Shown here: in pieces, positions 46,683 through 58,349 of the stretch
Numbering within the stretch: the first letter of the stretch is position 1
Layout of the letters: each line of letters opens with the position of its first letter
Assembly (NCBI GenBank): GCA_036936605.1
Contig: JAUPFV010000002.1
Location: forward strand, 268,220,770-268,284,769
From: Limnanthes douglasii subsp. nivea
Lineage: Eukaryota; Streptophyta; Magnoliopsida; Brassicales; Limnanthaceae
Direction: 5' to 3'
DNA length: 64,000 bases
Made by a program: the position numbers and the translations under genes
Notes under the pieces: model-generated
What the model saw: the letters and a program-made list of their open reading frames with translations, nothing else
Database searches by the model: none
Told to the model about the DNA's origin: nothing

Positions 46683-47061
46683 GGATGAGTTTAGATATTT
46701 GAGCTACTATACCTTGACTTTAATCCGAAGGGCAATTCGGACCAAACCTCTATAATGAAATTCTGAACAGGACAAATGTATTAAGTATTGACTAAGCTAG
46801 CTTTTAATCACTTTAAACCAGATTACTAATGGATCCTTAAACTTGACCTGACTTCATGACCGGACCCAATAAGCCCATGGGTCAGTAATTAAGTATAGAT
46901 ACCCCAACCACTTTCATTAATGGGGGTAATCAGAATTTATTACTAGTAGGAAGCTTAATTATCTCTCTACTCTTCACACTAAACACAAAACACCACAAAA
47001 TTCCCAAAACACTTTTTAAACACTTTACTAGATTACCCTCATGCAGAAATAAACCACACCA
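46683..47061 (+). repeat. E6 5' LTR
   Basis: 379 bp, first base changed (GGATGAG for TGATGAG), ending CCACACCA. Very similar to 50273-50649 and 55615-55979. Confidence 0.85.
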
Positions 47062-47064
47062 AAT

Positions 47065-47082
47065 TGGCGACCACAGTGGGAG
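47065..47082 (+). promoter_or_regulatory. E6 primer-binding site
   Basis: TGGCGACCACAGTGGGAG, unchanged from the family form. Confidence 0.8.
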
Positions 47083-47132
47083 GTGACGGTGCCTAAATTT
47101 TTTATTCAAAACCAGTAAGAAAAGCCATTCGG

Positions 47133-47290
47133 ATGGATCCGAATGAGTTAAATGTTCCACCCCAGAGGTGGAAAGTGCAAGATAAAATAAGGAATATATC
47201 ATCTAGGATGGAGACCAACTGAGGACTGAGATAGAGGCGAGAGCAATCAAACAAGCAGAAAGAAATTAAGGAGAAATCTGATCGGACTCA
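47133..47290 (+). pseudogene. E6 gag N-terminal remnant
   Basis: The ATG at 47133 gives MDPNELNVPPQRW, the same start as E2 and E3 gag, with a frame break within about 30 codons. Homology to gag stops near 47290, and the next bases belong to the hairpin region downstream of the antisense gene. This marks the internal deletion breakpoint. Confidence 0.75.
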
Positions 47291-47314
47291 AACCAATCAA
47301 TAGTACAAAAGATG

Positions 47315-47329
47315 TCTTGCCATCCAAGG
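47315..47329. repeat. Single hairpin downstream of the E6 aORF
   Basis: TCTTGCCATCCAAGGA: CTTG and CAAG arms around a 5 nt loop, next to ACTTT (AAAGT on the minus strand), the same context as in the other elements. Only one copy remains next to the deletion breakpoint. Confidence 0.55.
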
Positions 47330-47367
47330 ACTTTAGTATTTCAAAACAAAAAGAACATAATGAAACC

Positions 47368-49834
47368 TTAGGGCTTGTTCCCTTTGGATTTTTCTCCACC
47401 TCCGTCATTTTTGGGACTTTTGAGTTCATCACTTGAACTCTCACCCATTTCTTCATCATCATCAGAGTCTATCCCACTGGAGTAGTTGTGTTTATCCCCA
47501 TCAGCCATTGTATGGAAATGAAGATCTTCATACTCCACATATTTCCATAAAGGACCAAGGTTCCTCTTAGGAAAATTCTCATTGAACAGTAGGACCATAT
47601 CTAATTTGATCTCATCATCCCTATTCTCTAGAGAATCCATTATTTCATCAGCATACTTTTGTATGCATGCGGCTATGGCTTGAGTTCATTGGCGTTCCAT
47701 GGCCTCTTTCTCTTTGGTCTTCTCTTCGACACTATTCTCCAACTTAACCTTCTCATCGGACAAAGTCTGGATAGTATCGTCTTTAGTTTTCAATTGCTCC
47801 TTCAAATATGTGAGGTCTTTTGAAGAAGAGGTCTTCAGGTTGGAGTATTTGGTTTGGAGCTCTTTGTTGGTCGTTTCTGACTTGATTAGTTGGGCAGCTA
47901 GCTCTTCTTTCTCATTCTTCAATAACTCTATGCTTTGTTGAGCACTGAGAAGATCATTTGACAAGTTTTTCTTGTTTGTGGTTAGAGAATTGATGGTACC
48001 AGTTTGAGCCTTACTTGTCTCTCCAGATCAAACAATGGTCGGATATATCCTAAGAGGGCATGGTTGAAAGTGTCTTGCTCCCCGGATATGGCATAGGTCT
48101 TCCCGTTATGAGTCACCACATTGGAATAACTGGAGGACGGTAAGGCCCCGCAAAGTCATCTTTCTCTAGATCATTGAAATAAATATTGATATCTTGAAAG
48201 GCATCAAAATCTACCTTATCATTTCCATCACCAACAACCTGTCCGGAGTGGAGGTCAGTTGGAATATCCTCATGCAAGGTAGGATCAGTAGGAGCTATGG
48301 AGTTTCACATGTGAGACCTCACAAAGTTACCAGATTTGAAGCAATTGTGAAAAGTATTGCCTCAATTTTCTGAAGCCCAAGCATTCAGCTTGGCACAAGT
48401 ATCCTATCATGCCTCCAAGTAATCCGAGAAATCCTTCGAAAGTACTGAAAAGAAATATGAGTTAGTTCAAATTAAAAACTTAACACTTGAAAGATAAAAG
48501 AAGAAATAAAAGAAACTCACCAGTGCTCTTCCAGTGACTGGTCAAAATGTTTGAGTTTGATTCAGCCTTGATCTTCTTGCCATTCTCCCAGCGACTGGTC
48601 AAAATACTTGGGTTTTATTCATCCCAACTAGTAAATAGGAACTGCGTCCTCCAAGGTTTTTTGGACTCTAAGAGATCATTCACTACCTTATAGTCGTTCC
48701 CCATGTTATAATGATAGAAGGGGATCTGATACTGTTTACATAAGCTTGCCACAACAGCAAACTGTTCCATCGGTAATGGAATCTTGGACAGCCTGGACGA
48801 CATGATGCAAGCCAGAAGGGTATACCAGGCATTGGGGCTCAGTTGGCTGGGACACAACTTAATCAGATGGAAGTATCTGACTAACTCTGGGTCCAAAGGG
48901 AACCGAAATCCGCAGTTCAACACTTCAGTGTAAACCATCACTTCATTTAGCTTACAACCCATTGGGGTCTCCGGAGTGATTGAAATCCTCACTTTTACAG
49001 ACTCTGGGAGCTCCCACTTAGTGCAGATCCGACCTATCTCAGTTGTGTGGGTATACACATAGGTAATGTTTTGAAGGGCCAACAAGTATTTTACGCTGAC
49101 CTTCTTGAAGCATGGACCCACTTTGCCCTCCAAGCTCTCCGGAAGAGCATCCGGATGAGACATATCCACCTTGGTCTTGCCTTTCCAGTCTGAAGTTGTA
49201 TCTCTTATTTGACCGAACGCCTCAGCCTCGAAAGGGGCTTCTTCTATACTGTCTTCCATAGTTTCTTCCATCACTGTGGAAGGTTGTTCGGATGGCTTTG
49301 AAGATGGTTGTTCGGATGGTTTTGTAGATGGTTATTCAGAGCGATGTTCAGATAACAGTTTGGTTAATCTGGTTCTGCTAGGGGTTGTTGTCCGGATAGT
49401 TTAGCATGTGGCTTAGATTTTATTTCCTCCGAACTGGAAGGCTTTAAAGATGTGGGAATGGATTTTGGTTTAGACTGACGTGTGACCCGACGAGGGGTTA
49501 ATTTGTCTGGATATTGTTTTTTGTCTGACCCCATTGCGATGAAAGGTGAGGGATTTCTTATGTTAGATCATCTTTTTCCTTAGATAAAGGATTTTGGGAC
49601 TCCTGAACTAAGGACCCAGATGGAAGAGGTGAAAGGGCTGCTACAAATGGAAATTTCTTAACCTTGGAAGTTTTTGAGGAACATGAGCCTTGATCTCTAT
49701 TCAATTGTGGTTGATTACTTCTTTCGACAGGCGAAACAGGGAGACCATCAGCAATGCGTTCGTCTTTTGCAACTTTTTGCGTTCTCTCTAACTCAGATAA
49801 ATTGAACCAATAAGTCGTTTCTGGATGTGAACAT
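47368..49834 (-). pseudogene. E6 aORF (duplication unit A copy)
   Basis: Minus strand. The ATG at 49834 is followed by a frame break; 49558-49908 covers the N-terminal region (LSELERTQKVAKDERIADGL). 48615-49274 is a 219-codon open piece holding the Transposase_28-like domain: KVSVKYLLALQNITYVYTHT, CGFRFPLDPELVRYFHLIKL, CPSQLSPNAWYTLLACIMSS, PLPMEQFAVVASL, WRTQFLFTSW. The intron is at 48445-48520. The coiled coil at 47686-47964 reads NDLLSAQQSIELLKNEKEEL; the C-terminal piece at 47368-47640 reads DMVLLFNENFPKRNLGPLWK and FHTMADGDKHNYSSG. A ~415 bp deletion near 48297 removes the basic linker that unit B still has. Its TATA motif appears lost. It is the only sizeable coding remnant left in E6. 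Confidence 0.8.
48445..48520 (-). other. Predicted intron in E6 aORF
   Basis: The minus strand starts GTGAGTTTCTTTTATTTC and ends TTCTTTTCAG, 76 nt, phase 1, between an SHWKST block and a VLSKDFSDYLEA block. Same site and phase as the E1 intron. Confidence 0.75.
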
Positions 49835-50257
49835 ATATTATTCAAGAACAAATTTGAAGATGAACTAAGATTTCTCTCTCTAAGAACGTTTGTGATTTTT
49901 GAAGACAATGAAACAGTTACATAGAACAGTGAAAAAGGGTAGTTACCTTGGAGAAGGTAAATCGATCTTAAGCAATGATTAAAGGCTGTAAGGCGTGAAA
50001 ATTAAAGCCTATGTAACTTTCTAGCTTAGTGGGTACAAGATTCAAGGGGGAAACGACTAAGAGGTCAAACCAAAGACTAACATGTGTCCCACGATTCAAG
50101 AAAAACTCTTAGAATTCTAAATTGATAAATCACTTCTACCAAAATTTGAACAGGGTCGCTCTTGAAGGAAAATTTTTACAGTTCGAACAAAACAACAAGT
50201 CGAAAAATGCTGGTATTGGTTTTCTGATTTTTAGCTCTTCCAAAGATCCTTTGTAAG

Positions 50258-50272
50258 ACCTAAAAGGGCTAC
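50258..50272 (+). promoter_or_regulatory. E6 polypurine tract (unit A)
   Basis: ACCTAAAAGGGCTAC before the LTR start TGATGAG. Confidence 0.65.
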
Positions 50273-50649
50273 TGATGAGTTCAGATATTTGAGCTACTAA
50301 ACCTTGACTTTAATCCGAAGGGAAATTCGGACCAAATCTCTATAACGAAATTCTGAACATGACAAATGTATTGAGTATTGACTAAGCTAGGTGTTAGTCA
50401 CTTTAAACCAGATTACTAATGAATCCTTAAAATTGACCCGACTTCATGACCCGACCCAATAAGCCCATGGGTCAGTAATTAAGTATAAATACCCCAACCA
50501 CTTTCATTAATGGGGGTAATCAAAATTTATTACTAGTATGTAGCTTAATTATCTCTCTACTCTTCACACTAAACACAAACACCACAAAATACCCAAAACA
50601 TTTTTAAAACACTTTACTAGATTACCCTCAAGCACAAATAACCACACCA
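50273..50649 (+). repeat. E6 3' LTR (unit A)
   Basis: 377 bp, starts TGATGAGTTCAG and ends CCACACCA. The downstream flank begins AATAAAGATG. Confidence 0.88.
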
Positions 50650-53197
50650 AATAAAGATGTAAATAATCAAAGAGTAAAATAAATTACGAAAAATAGTTTT
50701 TATTTAAATCTTTTATAGTTAAATGATAAACTAAATATAAAATATAAATATCAATGTGTGATAGTGCAATTAATTATAACTTGTAACTTAATCAGCTATT
50801 CATACATCTTTCCAATAAATCAGAATGTGGATTTCAAAAATAAGTTGATTGATACTTTTGACTAATAATTTCTCTTAATCTCTTTTTCTTTCTTAAAAAG
50901 ACTTGTAACTTTATCTGTAAAATTACTATGCACATTTTCTCTTCACAAAAGATTTAATACTTAACATCATCAGGAGAGATTTTTACATGTAATTTTTTTT
51001 AAAGGTGGGGGTATGATCAATATCGAATCGAGCTCTCCAAAGTTATGACAATTCGGCTATAAGGATGGTAAAATCATCACAGTGCGAACACTCATTCAAC
51101 TCAGAGATTTTCCATACTTTTCATTCAGTTCAAAAAATTAAAAATTAAGAGATTGACTTCTCACGTGAAATAAGTCATTGGGGTTCGGTCCATTTTTCTC
51201 TTCGATTTAAGTTCATATGGTTAATTATTCGGCCGAACTCCCAACATATACCATTTGGGTTCTGTAATGATGAGATATAAGCAAATCATTAGTTTGGTTA
51301 AACATAGACATCTATGCAAAATTTTATACTTCTAATTTTGTTTGCAAAAACTAAAAGGACTACCAATGAAGACCAAAACTGTAACTTAATCGAACCTTAA
51401 ATTATAAAAAAAATAAGACTAATTAATATTAATTAAAAAATATGTATTATTAGTCAAAGATAATAATTAAGACATATATTATGGTTAGTTATCGTATTTA
51501 AGTTATATTTATTCCTAGTGAGTTGTGTATTTATTCCCTAATGGAATAAGTTATGAACAAGTCTCCATCAGTGAAGCTAATTCGATTATATCTAAGATTA
51601 CATCCGATTAATCTAAGATTACATCGGATTTCTCATATCTTAGTATTCAATATAATTACATATCCCACGGTAAACATTTACAGCGAGACTTGCATATCTT
51701 CTTTTTCTATAATTCTCTCTCTAATTAGCTTGAAATCCTAATTTTGCAAAACTTAACTTCTTCTTCGACACCAAACACTTGTGTTGAATAAGCTTACCCC
51801 TATAGATCAAAAACTCATATTTTTTAATTTCAAACAAATCTGAGCCGAATGTGAATCATGTTTTTAATATAACCAACTATTAAGAAATAAAAAAACATGA
51901 GAAATGTTGTTCATGTCTAAACTCTTTCTTTTTTTAACAGAATTTCTTCAATGGAAGTTTATCGTCGAAAATTTTAAATGATGCACATCTGAAGACATCA
52001 TACTATTGTAATGAGTCCAACCATAATTGACTTAGTAGTTCACATCGACACACAATCGATCAAATCATTCTTGTCAAAAGGCCAGTTACACAAGATTCGA
52101 CAATGAAATTCAAACATTAATCTTAGCTATTCGGATTTAACAATTGTTGGTCAAACAAAAAATACTTAAAAATATAATTTTTTTCTCTTAAAAACTAAAA
52201 AAAACTACCATAATATTATTATTTATAAAAATTTAATTTATAAAATATATAAATATATAAAATAAAACTCTATGTATGATTAGACTAATAAAAAATGGAT
52301 AGAATTGTATATTTTTACAAACCAAAACATCAGTTCTGTATGATTTCCGTGGGTTATACTGACTCAAGTTAAAACTTGAGGTTCAGACCCCATAAAAAAA
52401 GTTCAAAAACCAAAACATAACATATAAATATATAGTTTTGTCATTAGAACACTTGTATTTATTGTTAAAGTTCATAAATCTTTTAATCATTTTTATCTAC
52501 TAGTTCACTAATTTTCAGTACTTATTTACTATTTGTATAATGTCGATTAATGATGTCAAACAAATGTAACACTTCGACATTATTGTCGATTTAACTCTCC
52601 CATGATATTTATCATTGCAACACCCTAAACTAACCCTAAACTAACCCAACACTACCAGAATTAACCTGACACAATCATTGATGGTTTTAATTTTTCCAAA
52701 TTAACTGGTTAGAAAGGTTATTCAATTTTTTGGTTACGACCAATATAAGGTATATAATTGATATTTTAGGGGTAATGTGTTAGTGCGCAAATACATTTGA
52801 TATTGGAAAAAAGAACGAAAAAATTATTAAAATGTGGATCGTATAACGACGACAAACTTTTCCTATGTTTCTCATATTAATTAATAATATGGTGTCTCTT
52901 GTGGATATAACGGGGCAATAAATAAAAGATGATGAATTAGTAATTTAAAACGTTAGTCCTTCTAGATATATATTTTTTATTTCATTAAATGTATCGTTGA
53001 ACTAACAAGTATATATACAAAACAAATCGACGGTTATTATATAATTTTCGAAGCTATTAATTTTATATGAATTCATATACATCTACTCCACCCAAAATTT
53101 AATGTAATTTATGAGAACAAAATATAAGATTGTATTACCGATTATTAATAACATATACGTTGATTTATAACCATTTTCTTCTATGTTATTCTTGAAA
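50650..53197. other. AT-rich DNA downstream of E6 (unit A), no gene
   Basis: No coding similarity recognised. The part 50650-51300 has LTR-like traits (its unit B counterpart carries CTATAAATAA followed by a GGTAAAAGCATCA stretch) and may be the displaced E4 3' LTR. The part 51407-51760 resembles the end of another LTR (a run ending ATTCTCTCTCTAATTAG) and includes a short duplicated piece, ATCTAAGATTACATC. Both readings are weak. Confidence 0.4.
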
Positions 53198-55168
53198 TAA
53201 CATATTGATATTTTGAAAGTCATCAAAATCTATCTCATTATTTCAATCACCAACAACCTGTCCGGAGTGGAGGTCAGTTGGAATTTCCTCCTGCAAGTAG
53301 GATCAGTAGGAGCTGGGGGAAGGACTTCAGGAGGGCAAAGGATTATCTCTGCTCCCAGAGTAACTTTCTTTTTCTTGACAGATTTCTCACAATTGCTGGT
53401 CTTACGCTTTTTGTCATTCTTCGGAGGCTTCGGTGGGTTGTTTGACCCATCAGCTTCTTTTACAGTTACTTCCACTGCTTCCAGTAAAGAAGCGTTAATA
53501 CCTCACTAGTTCTCTAAACTCGTCCCTTAAGTAGTCGTTTGGACTAGGTCTGTTGTGGCTTTCTTCTTGTTGTTGTTCTTCTTCTTAATGGGGGGGGTTT
53601 GGCCGTGGAAGGCAGATATAACTTGGCATCCTTGGCCTCTGTCCTCTGTAGGATCACATATGCGGGGGGAGGGTTAGTCAACTCTTCTCAGGTGAGGTCT
53701 CTTCTATCTATGGAGTTCCACAGGTGAGACCTCACAAAGTTACCTGACTTGAAGCAATTGTGAAAAGTATTGCCTCCATTCTCCAAAACCCAAGCGTTCA
53801 GTTTGGCACAAGTATCTTATCTTGCCTCCAAGTAATCCGAGAACTCCTTCGGAAGTACTAAAAAGAAATATGAGTTAGTTCGAATTTAAAACTTAACACT
53901 TGAAAGATAAAAGAATAATAAAAGAAACTCAGCAGTGCTCTTCCAGCGACTGGTCAAAAGGCTTGGGTTTGAGTCAGCCTTGATCTTCGTGTCATTCTCC
54001 CAAGCCCCACTAATAAATAGGAATTGCGTCCACCATGGTTTTTCGGACTCTAAGATATCATCCACTACCTTATAGTCGTTCACCGTGTTATAATGATAGA
54101 AGAGGATCTGGTGGTTTTTACACAAGCTTGCCACAATAGCAAGTTGTTCCATCGGTAGTGGAATCTTGGACAGCCTGGATGTCATGATGCAGGCCAGAAG
54201 GGTATACCAAGCATTGGGACTCAGTTGGTTGGGGCACAACTTAATCGGATGGAAGTATATGCTGAAGTCTACAATTCAACTCTTCAGTGTAAACCATCAC
54301 TTCATTTAGCTTACAACCTATTGGGTCTCCGGAGTGATCGCAATCCTCACTTTTACAGACTCTGGGAGCCCCCACTTAGTGCGGATCCGACATAACTCAT
54401 TTGTGTGGGTATACACATAGGTAATATTTTGAAGGGCCAGCAAGTATTTTACGATGACCTTCTTGAAGTAGGGACCCACTTTGCCCTCCAAGCTCTCCGG
54501 AAGAGCATCCAGATGAGACATATCCTCTTTGCTCTTTCCTTTCCAGTCTGAAGCTGTATCTTCTGTTTGACCGGACACCTCAGCCTCGAAAGGGGCTTCT
54601 TCTATATTGTCTTTCATAGTTTCTTCTACCACCGTGGAAGGTTGTTCGGATGGCTTTGAAGATGGTTGTTCAGATTGTTTTGCAGGTGGTTGTTCAGAGG
54701 GTTGTGCAGATGACAATTCGGTTAATCTGGTTCTGCTAGGGGCTGTTACCCGGATGCTTTATTACCTCCGAACTAGAGGGCTTTGAAGATGTGGGAGTGG
54801 ATTTTGGTTTAGACTGACGTGTGACCCGACGAGGGGTTAATTTGTCTGGAGATTTTTCTGTGTCTAACCCCATCGCAATGAAAGGTGAGGGCTTTTTTAT
54901 GCTCGATCAGCTTTTTCCTTAGATTATGGATTTTGGGACTCTTGAATTGAGGACCTAGATGGAAGAGGTGAAAGGGATGCTACAAATGGAAATTTCGTAA
55001 CCTTGGAAGGTTTTGAGGAAGATGAGCCTTGATCTTTATTGTGGTTGATTACTTCTTTCGACAAGCAAAACAGGGAGACCAGCAGCAATGCGTTCGTCTC
55101 TTGCAACTTTTCGCGCTCTCTCTAACTCAGATAAATTCAACCAATAAAGCGTTTCTGGCTATGAACAT
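53198..55168 (-). pseudogene. aORF copy in duplication unit B (C-terminal part missing)
   Basis: Minus strand. The ATG at 55168 is followed by a broken N-terminal region (SSSSKPSKVTKFPFVASL). 54318-54716 and 53886-54239 hold the Transposase_28-like domain (VKYLLALQNITYVYTHTNEL; NQLSPNAWYTLLACIMTSRL; PLPMEQLAIVASL; WWTQFLFISGAWENDTK), with a ~30 bp deletion near 54255. The basic linker at 53230-53475 (NNPPKPPKNDKKRKTSN, SVKKKKVTLGAEIILCPPE) is kept. The coiled coil and tail are absent because the duplication starts inside the gene. The intron donor is mutated (CT instead of GT at about 53929), so this copy probably could not be spliced normally. Confidence 0.8.
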
Positions 55169-55256
55169 ATAGGATTCAAGAACAATTTTGAAGATGAACT
55201 GAGCTTTCTCTCTCTAAGAACGTTTGTGATTTTTGAAGACAATGAAACAGTAGAAA

Positions 55257-55269
55257 GGTTTATATATAA
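55257..55269 (-). promoter_or_regulatory. TATA box of the unit B antisense gene
   Basis: The minus strand reads TTATATATAAACC, about 90 bp before the ATG at 55168. The matching place in unit A has lost the motif. Confidence 0.55.
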
Positions 55270-55614
55270 CAGTGAATAAGGGTACTTACCTAGGAGAAGG
55301 TTAATCGATCTTAAGCAATGATTAAAGGTTGCAAGGCGTGAAAGTTAAAGCCTAGGTAGCTTTCTAATTTAGTGGGTACAATATTCAAGGGGAAACGGCT
55401 GAGAGGTCAAACCAAATACTAACATGTGTCCTACGATTCAAGAAAAACTCTTAGAATTCTGAATTGAGAAATCAGTCCCACAAAAATTCGAACAGGGTCA
55501 CTCTTGAAGGAAAACTTTTACAGTTCGAACAAAACAACACATCGGAAAATGCTGGTATTGGTTTTCTGTGTTTTAGCTCTTCCAAAGATCCTTTGCAAGA
55601 CCTAAAGGGGCTAC

Positions 55615-55979
55615 TGATGAGTTTGGATATTTGAGCTACTAAACCTTGACTTTAATCCGAACGGCAATTCGGACCAAAGCTCTATAATAAAATTCTGAAC
55701 ATGACAAATGTATTAAATATTGACTAAGCTAGGTTCTAGTCACTTTAAACCAGATTACTAATGGACCCGTAAACTTGACTCGACCCAATAAGCCCATGGG
55801 ACAGTAATTAAGTATAAAATACTTCAACCACTTTCATTAATGAGAGTGATGAGAATTTATTACTAGTAGGCACCTAATTATCTCTCTACTCTTCACACCA
55901 AATAGAAAACACCACAAAATACCCAAAACACTTGTTAAACACTTTACTAGATTACTCTCAAGCAGAAATAACCACACCA
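55615..55979 (+). repeat. E6-type 3' LTR (unit B)
   Basis: 365 bp, starts TGATGAGTTTGG and ends CCACACCA. It is followed by CTAAT, identical to the 5 bp before the E6 5' LTR at 46678-46682. Confidence 0.88.
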
Positions 55980-58349
55980 CTAATAAAGATGTAAATAATC
56001 AAAGAGTAAAATAAATTATGAAAATAGTTTTTATTTAAATCTTTTATAGTTAAATGATAGATTAAATATAAAATGTAAATATCAATAACTAATAGTGCAA
56101 TTAATTATAGCTTGTAACCGAATGAGTTATTCATACATCTTTCCAATAAATAGTAGGGGATTTCAAAAATAAATATTGATTGATACTTTTGACTAATAAT
56201 TTCTCTTAATCTCTTTCTCTTTCTTAAAAAGACTTCTAACTTTATCAATTTAAAATTACTCTGAACATTTTCTCTATTCACAAAAAAGATTTAATATTTA
56301 ACATCATCGGGAGAGATTTTTACATGTAATTTTTTTTAAAGGTGGAGGTATGATCAATATCGAATCGAGCTTTCCAAAGTTATGAAAATTCGGCTATAAA
56401 TAAATGGGCTCGGTAGATGGTAAAAGCATCATAGTTTGAACACTCACTCAAATCAGAGATTTTTCATATTTTCATTCAATTCAAAAAAATAAAACTTAAA
56501 AGATTGACTTCTCACGTGAAATAAGTCATTGGGGCTCGGTCCATTTTTCTCTTATATTTAAGTTCAGATCTAATTATTCGGCCGAACTCCCAACATATAC
56601 CATTTGGGTTATGTAACGATGAGATATAAACACATCAGCAATTTGGTTAAACATAGACATCTATGCAAAATTTTATACTTCTCCTGATTGTGTTTGCAAA
56701 AACTAAAAGGACTGCTAATGAGGACCAAAACTGTAACTTAATTGAACCTTAAATGATAGAAAAATAAGACTAATTAAGATTAATTAAAAGATATTTAGTA
56801 TTAGTCAAAGATAATAACTAAGACATATATTATGGTTAGAGTGAGTTAATGTATTTATTCTGTAATGTAATAAGTTATGAATAAGTCTCCATAAGTGAGG
56901 ATGTATATCTCAGTACTCAATATAATTATATGTCCCACAGTAAACATTTACAGGACCCTTGCGTATCTTCTTTCTTTCTATAATTCTCTCTCTATCCTAA
57001 TTTTGTAAAATTTAACTTCTTTAACACCAAACATTTGGGTTGAACAAGCTTACCCCTATAGATAAAATAACTCATATTTTTTAACTTCACACAAATCTGA
57101 GCCGATTATAAAAAACTCTTTCTTTTTTAACAAAATTTCCTCAATGAAAGTTTATCATCAAAGATTTTAAAGATGCACATTTAAAGACATCATACTATTG
57201 TAATGATTCCAACCATAATTGACTTAGTACTTCACACACAATCGGTCAAATAATTCTTGTCAAAAGACCAGTTGCACAAGATTCGACAAGAAAATTCTAA
57301 CATTCATCTTAGTTATTCTGATTCAATAATTGTTCGTCAAACAAAGAAACACTTAAAAGTATAATTTTTTTCTCTTAAAAACTAAAAAAAAAACTACCCA
57401 TAAAATTATTATTTATAAAATTTGAATTTATAAAATATATAAAATAAAACTCTATGTATGATTAGACTAATAAAAATTGGATAGAATTTTTTATATAAAT
57501 TTTTACAAACCAAAACATCAGTTCTGTATGATTTTTGTGGGTTATACTGACTCAAGTTAAAACTTGAGGCACAGACCCATAAAAAAAATTCAAAACCCAA
57601 AACATAACCTATAAATATATCAGTTTTGTCCTTAGAACACTTGTATTTATTGTTAAAGGTCATAAATCTTTTAATCATTTTTATTTACTAGTTCATTAAT
57701 TTTCAGTACTTATTTACTATTTCTATTATTTCGATTAATGATCTCAAACAAATGTAACACATCGACGTTATTGTCGATTTAACTCTCCCATGATATTTAT
57801 CATTACAATACCCTAAACTAACACAACACTACCAGAATTAACCTAACACTACCATTGATGGTTTAAATTTTTCAAAATTAAGTGGTTAGAAACGTTATTC
57901 AATTTTTGGCTACGACCAATATAGGGTATATAATTGATATTTTAGGGGTAATGTGTTAGTGCGCAAATACATTCGATATTGGGAAAAAGAACGAAAAAAA
58001 AAGAAATAGAATATGGATAGTATAAAAACGACAAACTTTTCCTATGTTTCGCATATTAATTAAAGATATGGTGTCTCTTGTGGATATAAGAGGGCAACAA
58101 ATAAAAGATAATGAATTAGTAATTTAAAACGTTAGTCCATTCCATCTAGATATATATTTTTTAATACATTAAATGTATCGTTGAACTAAAAAGTATATAT
58201 ACAAAACAAATCGACTGTTATAGAATAATTTTCGAACTTATTAACTGTATATGAATTCATATACATCTATTTCACCCAAAATTTAATGTAATTTTATGAA
58301 AACAAAATATAAGATTGTGTACGTTGATTTGTCTCTCTATGCTATTCTT
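55980..58349. other. AT-rich DNA downstream of the unit B LTR, no gene
   Basis: The unit B counterpart of 50650-53197. TATAAATA at 56394-56401 with a downstream GAACACTCACTCAAATC stretch looks like an LTR promoter region. Otherwise there is no recognisable coding or RNA feature. Confidence 0.4.

Larger units (their letters stand above)
46683..50649 (+). mobile_element. E6: deletion derivative without gag-pol, antisense gene kept
   Basis: LTR (46683-47061), PBS, about 150 bp of gag, then directly the antisense gene, PPT and LTR (50273-50649): 3,967 bp. The 5' flank is CTAAT (46678-46682). The 3' flank in duplication unit B is CTAAT, while unit A shows only AAT. Nearly all of gag-pol is absent relative to E1 and E3. 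It could have moved only with proteins from other copies. Confidence 0.85.
48178..53197. repeat. Tandem duplication, unit A (about 5.0 kb)
   Basis: Unit A contains most of the E6 antisense gene, the E6 3' LTR and 2.5 kb of AT-rich downstream DNA. It aligns throughout with unit B (53198-58349), with scattered substitutions and indels. The junction lies near 53197, where a TTATTCTTG stretch passes into AAATAACATATTGATATT. Confidence 0.9.
53198..58349. repeat. Tandem duplication, unit B (about 5.15 kb)
   Basis: Second unit of the duplication. Relative to unit A it keeps about 415 bp of the antisense gene but has smaller deletions near 54255 and 54750. Its last recognisable shared bases are CTATGCTATTCTT near 58349, followed by unique sequence. 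Confidence 0.88.

Noticed and set aside
46678..46690. LTR at 46683 taken as the 3' LTR of E4
   Set aside because: It is followed by PBS and gag start, matches the LTRs at 50273 and 55615, and is preceded by CTAAT, which recurs after the unit B LTR; so it is the 5' LTR of E6.
52622..52650. CCCTAAACTAACCCTAAACTAACCC, telomere-like
   Set aside because: Two units with an 11 bp period, not the 7 bp plant telomere repeat, and the unit B copy has lost one of them; too short to be an interstitial telomere.
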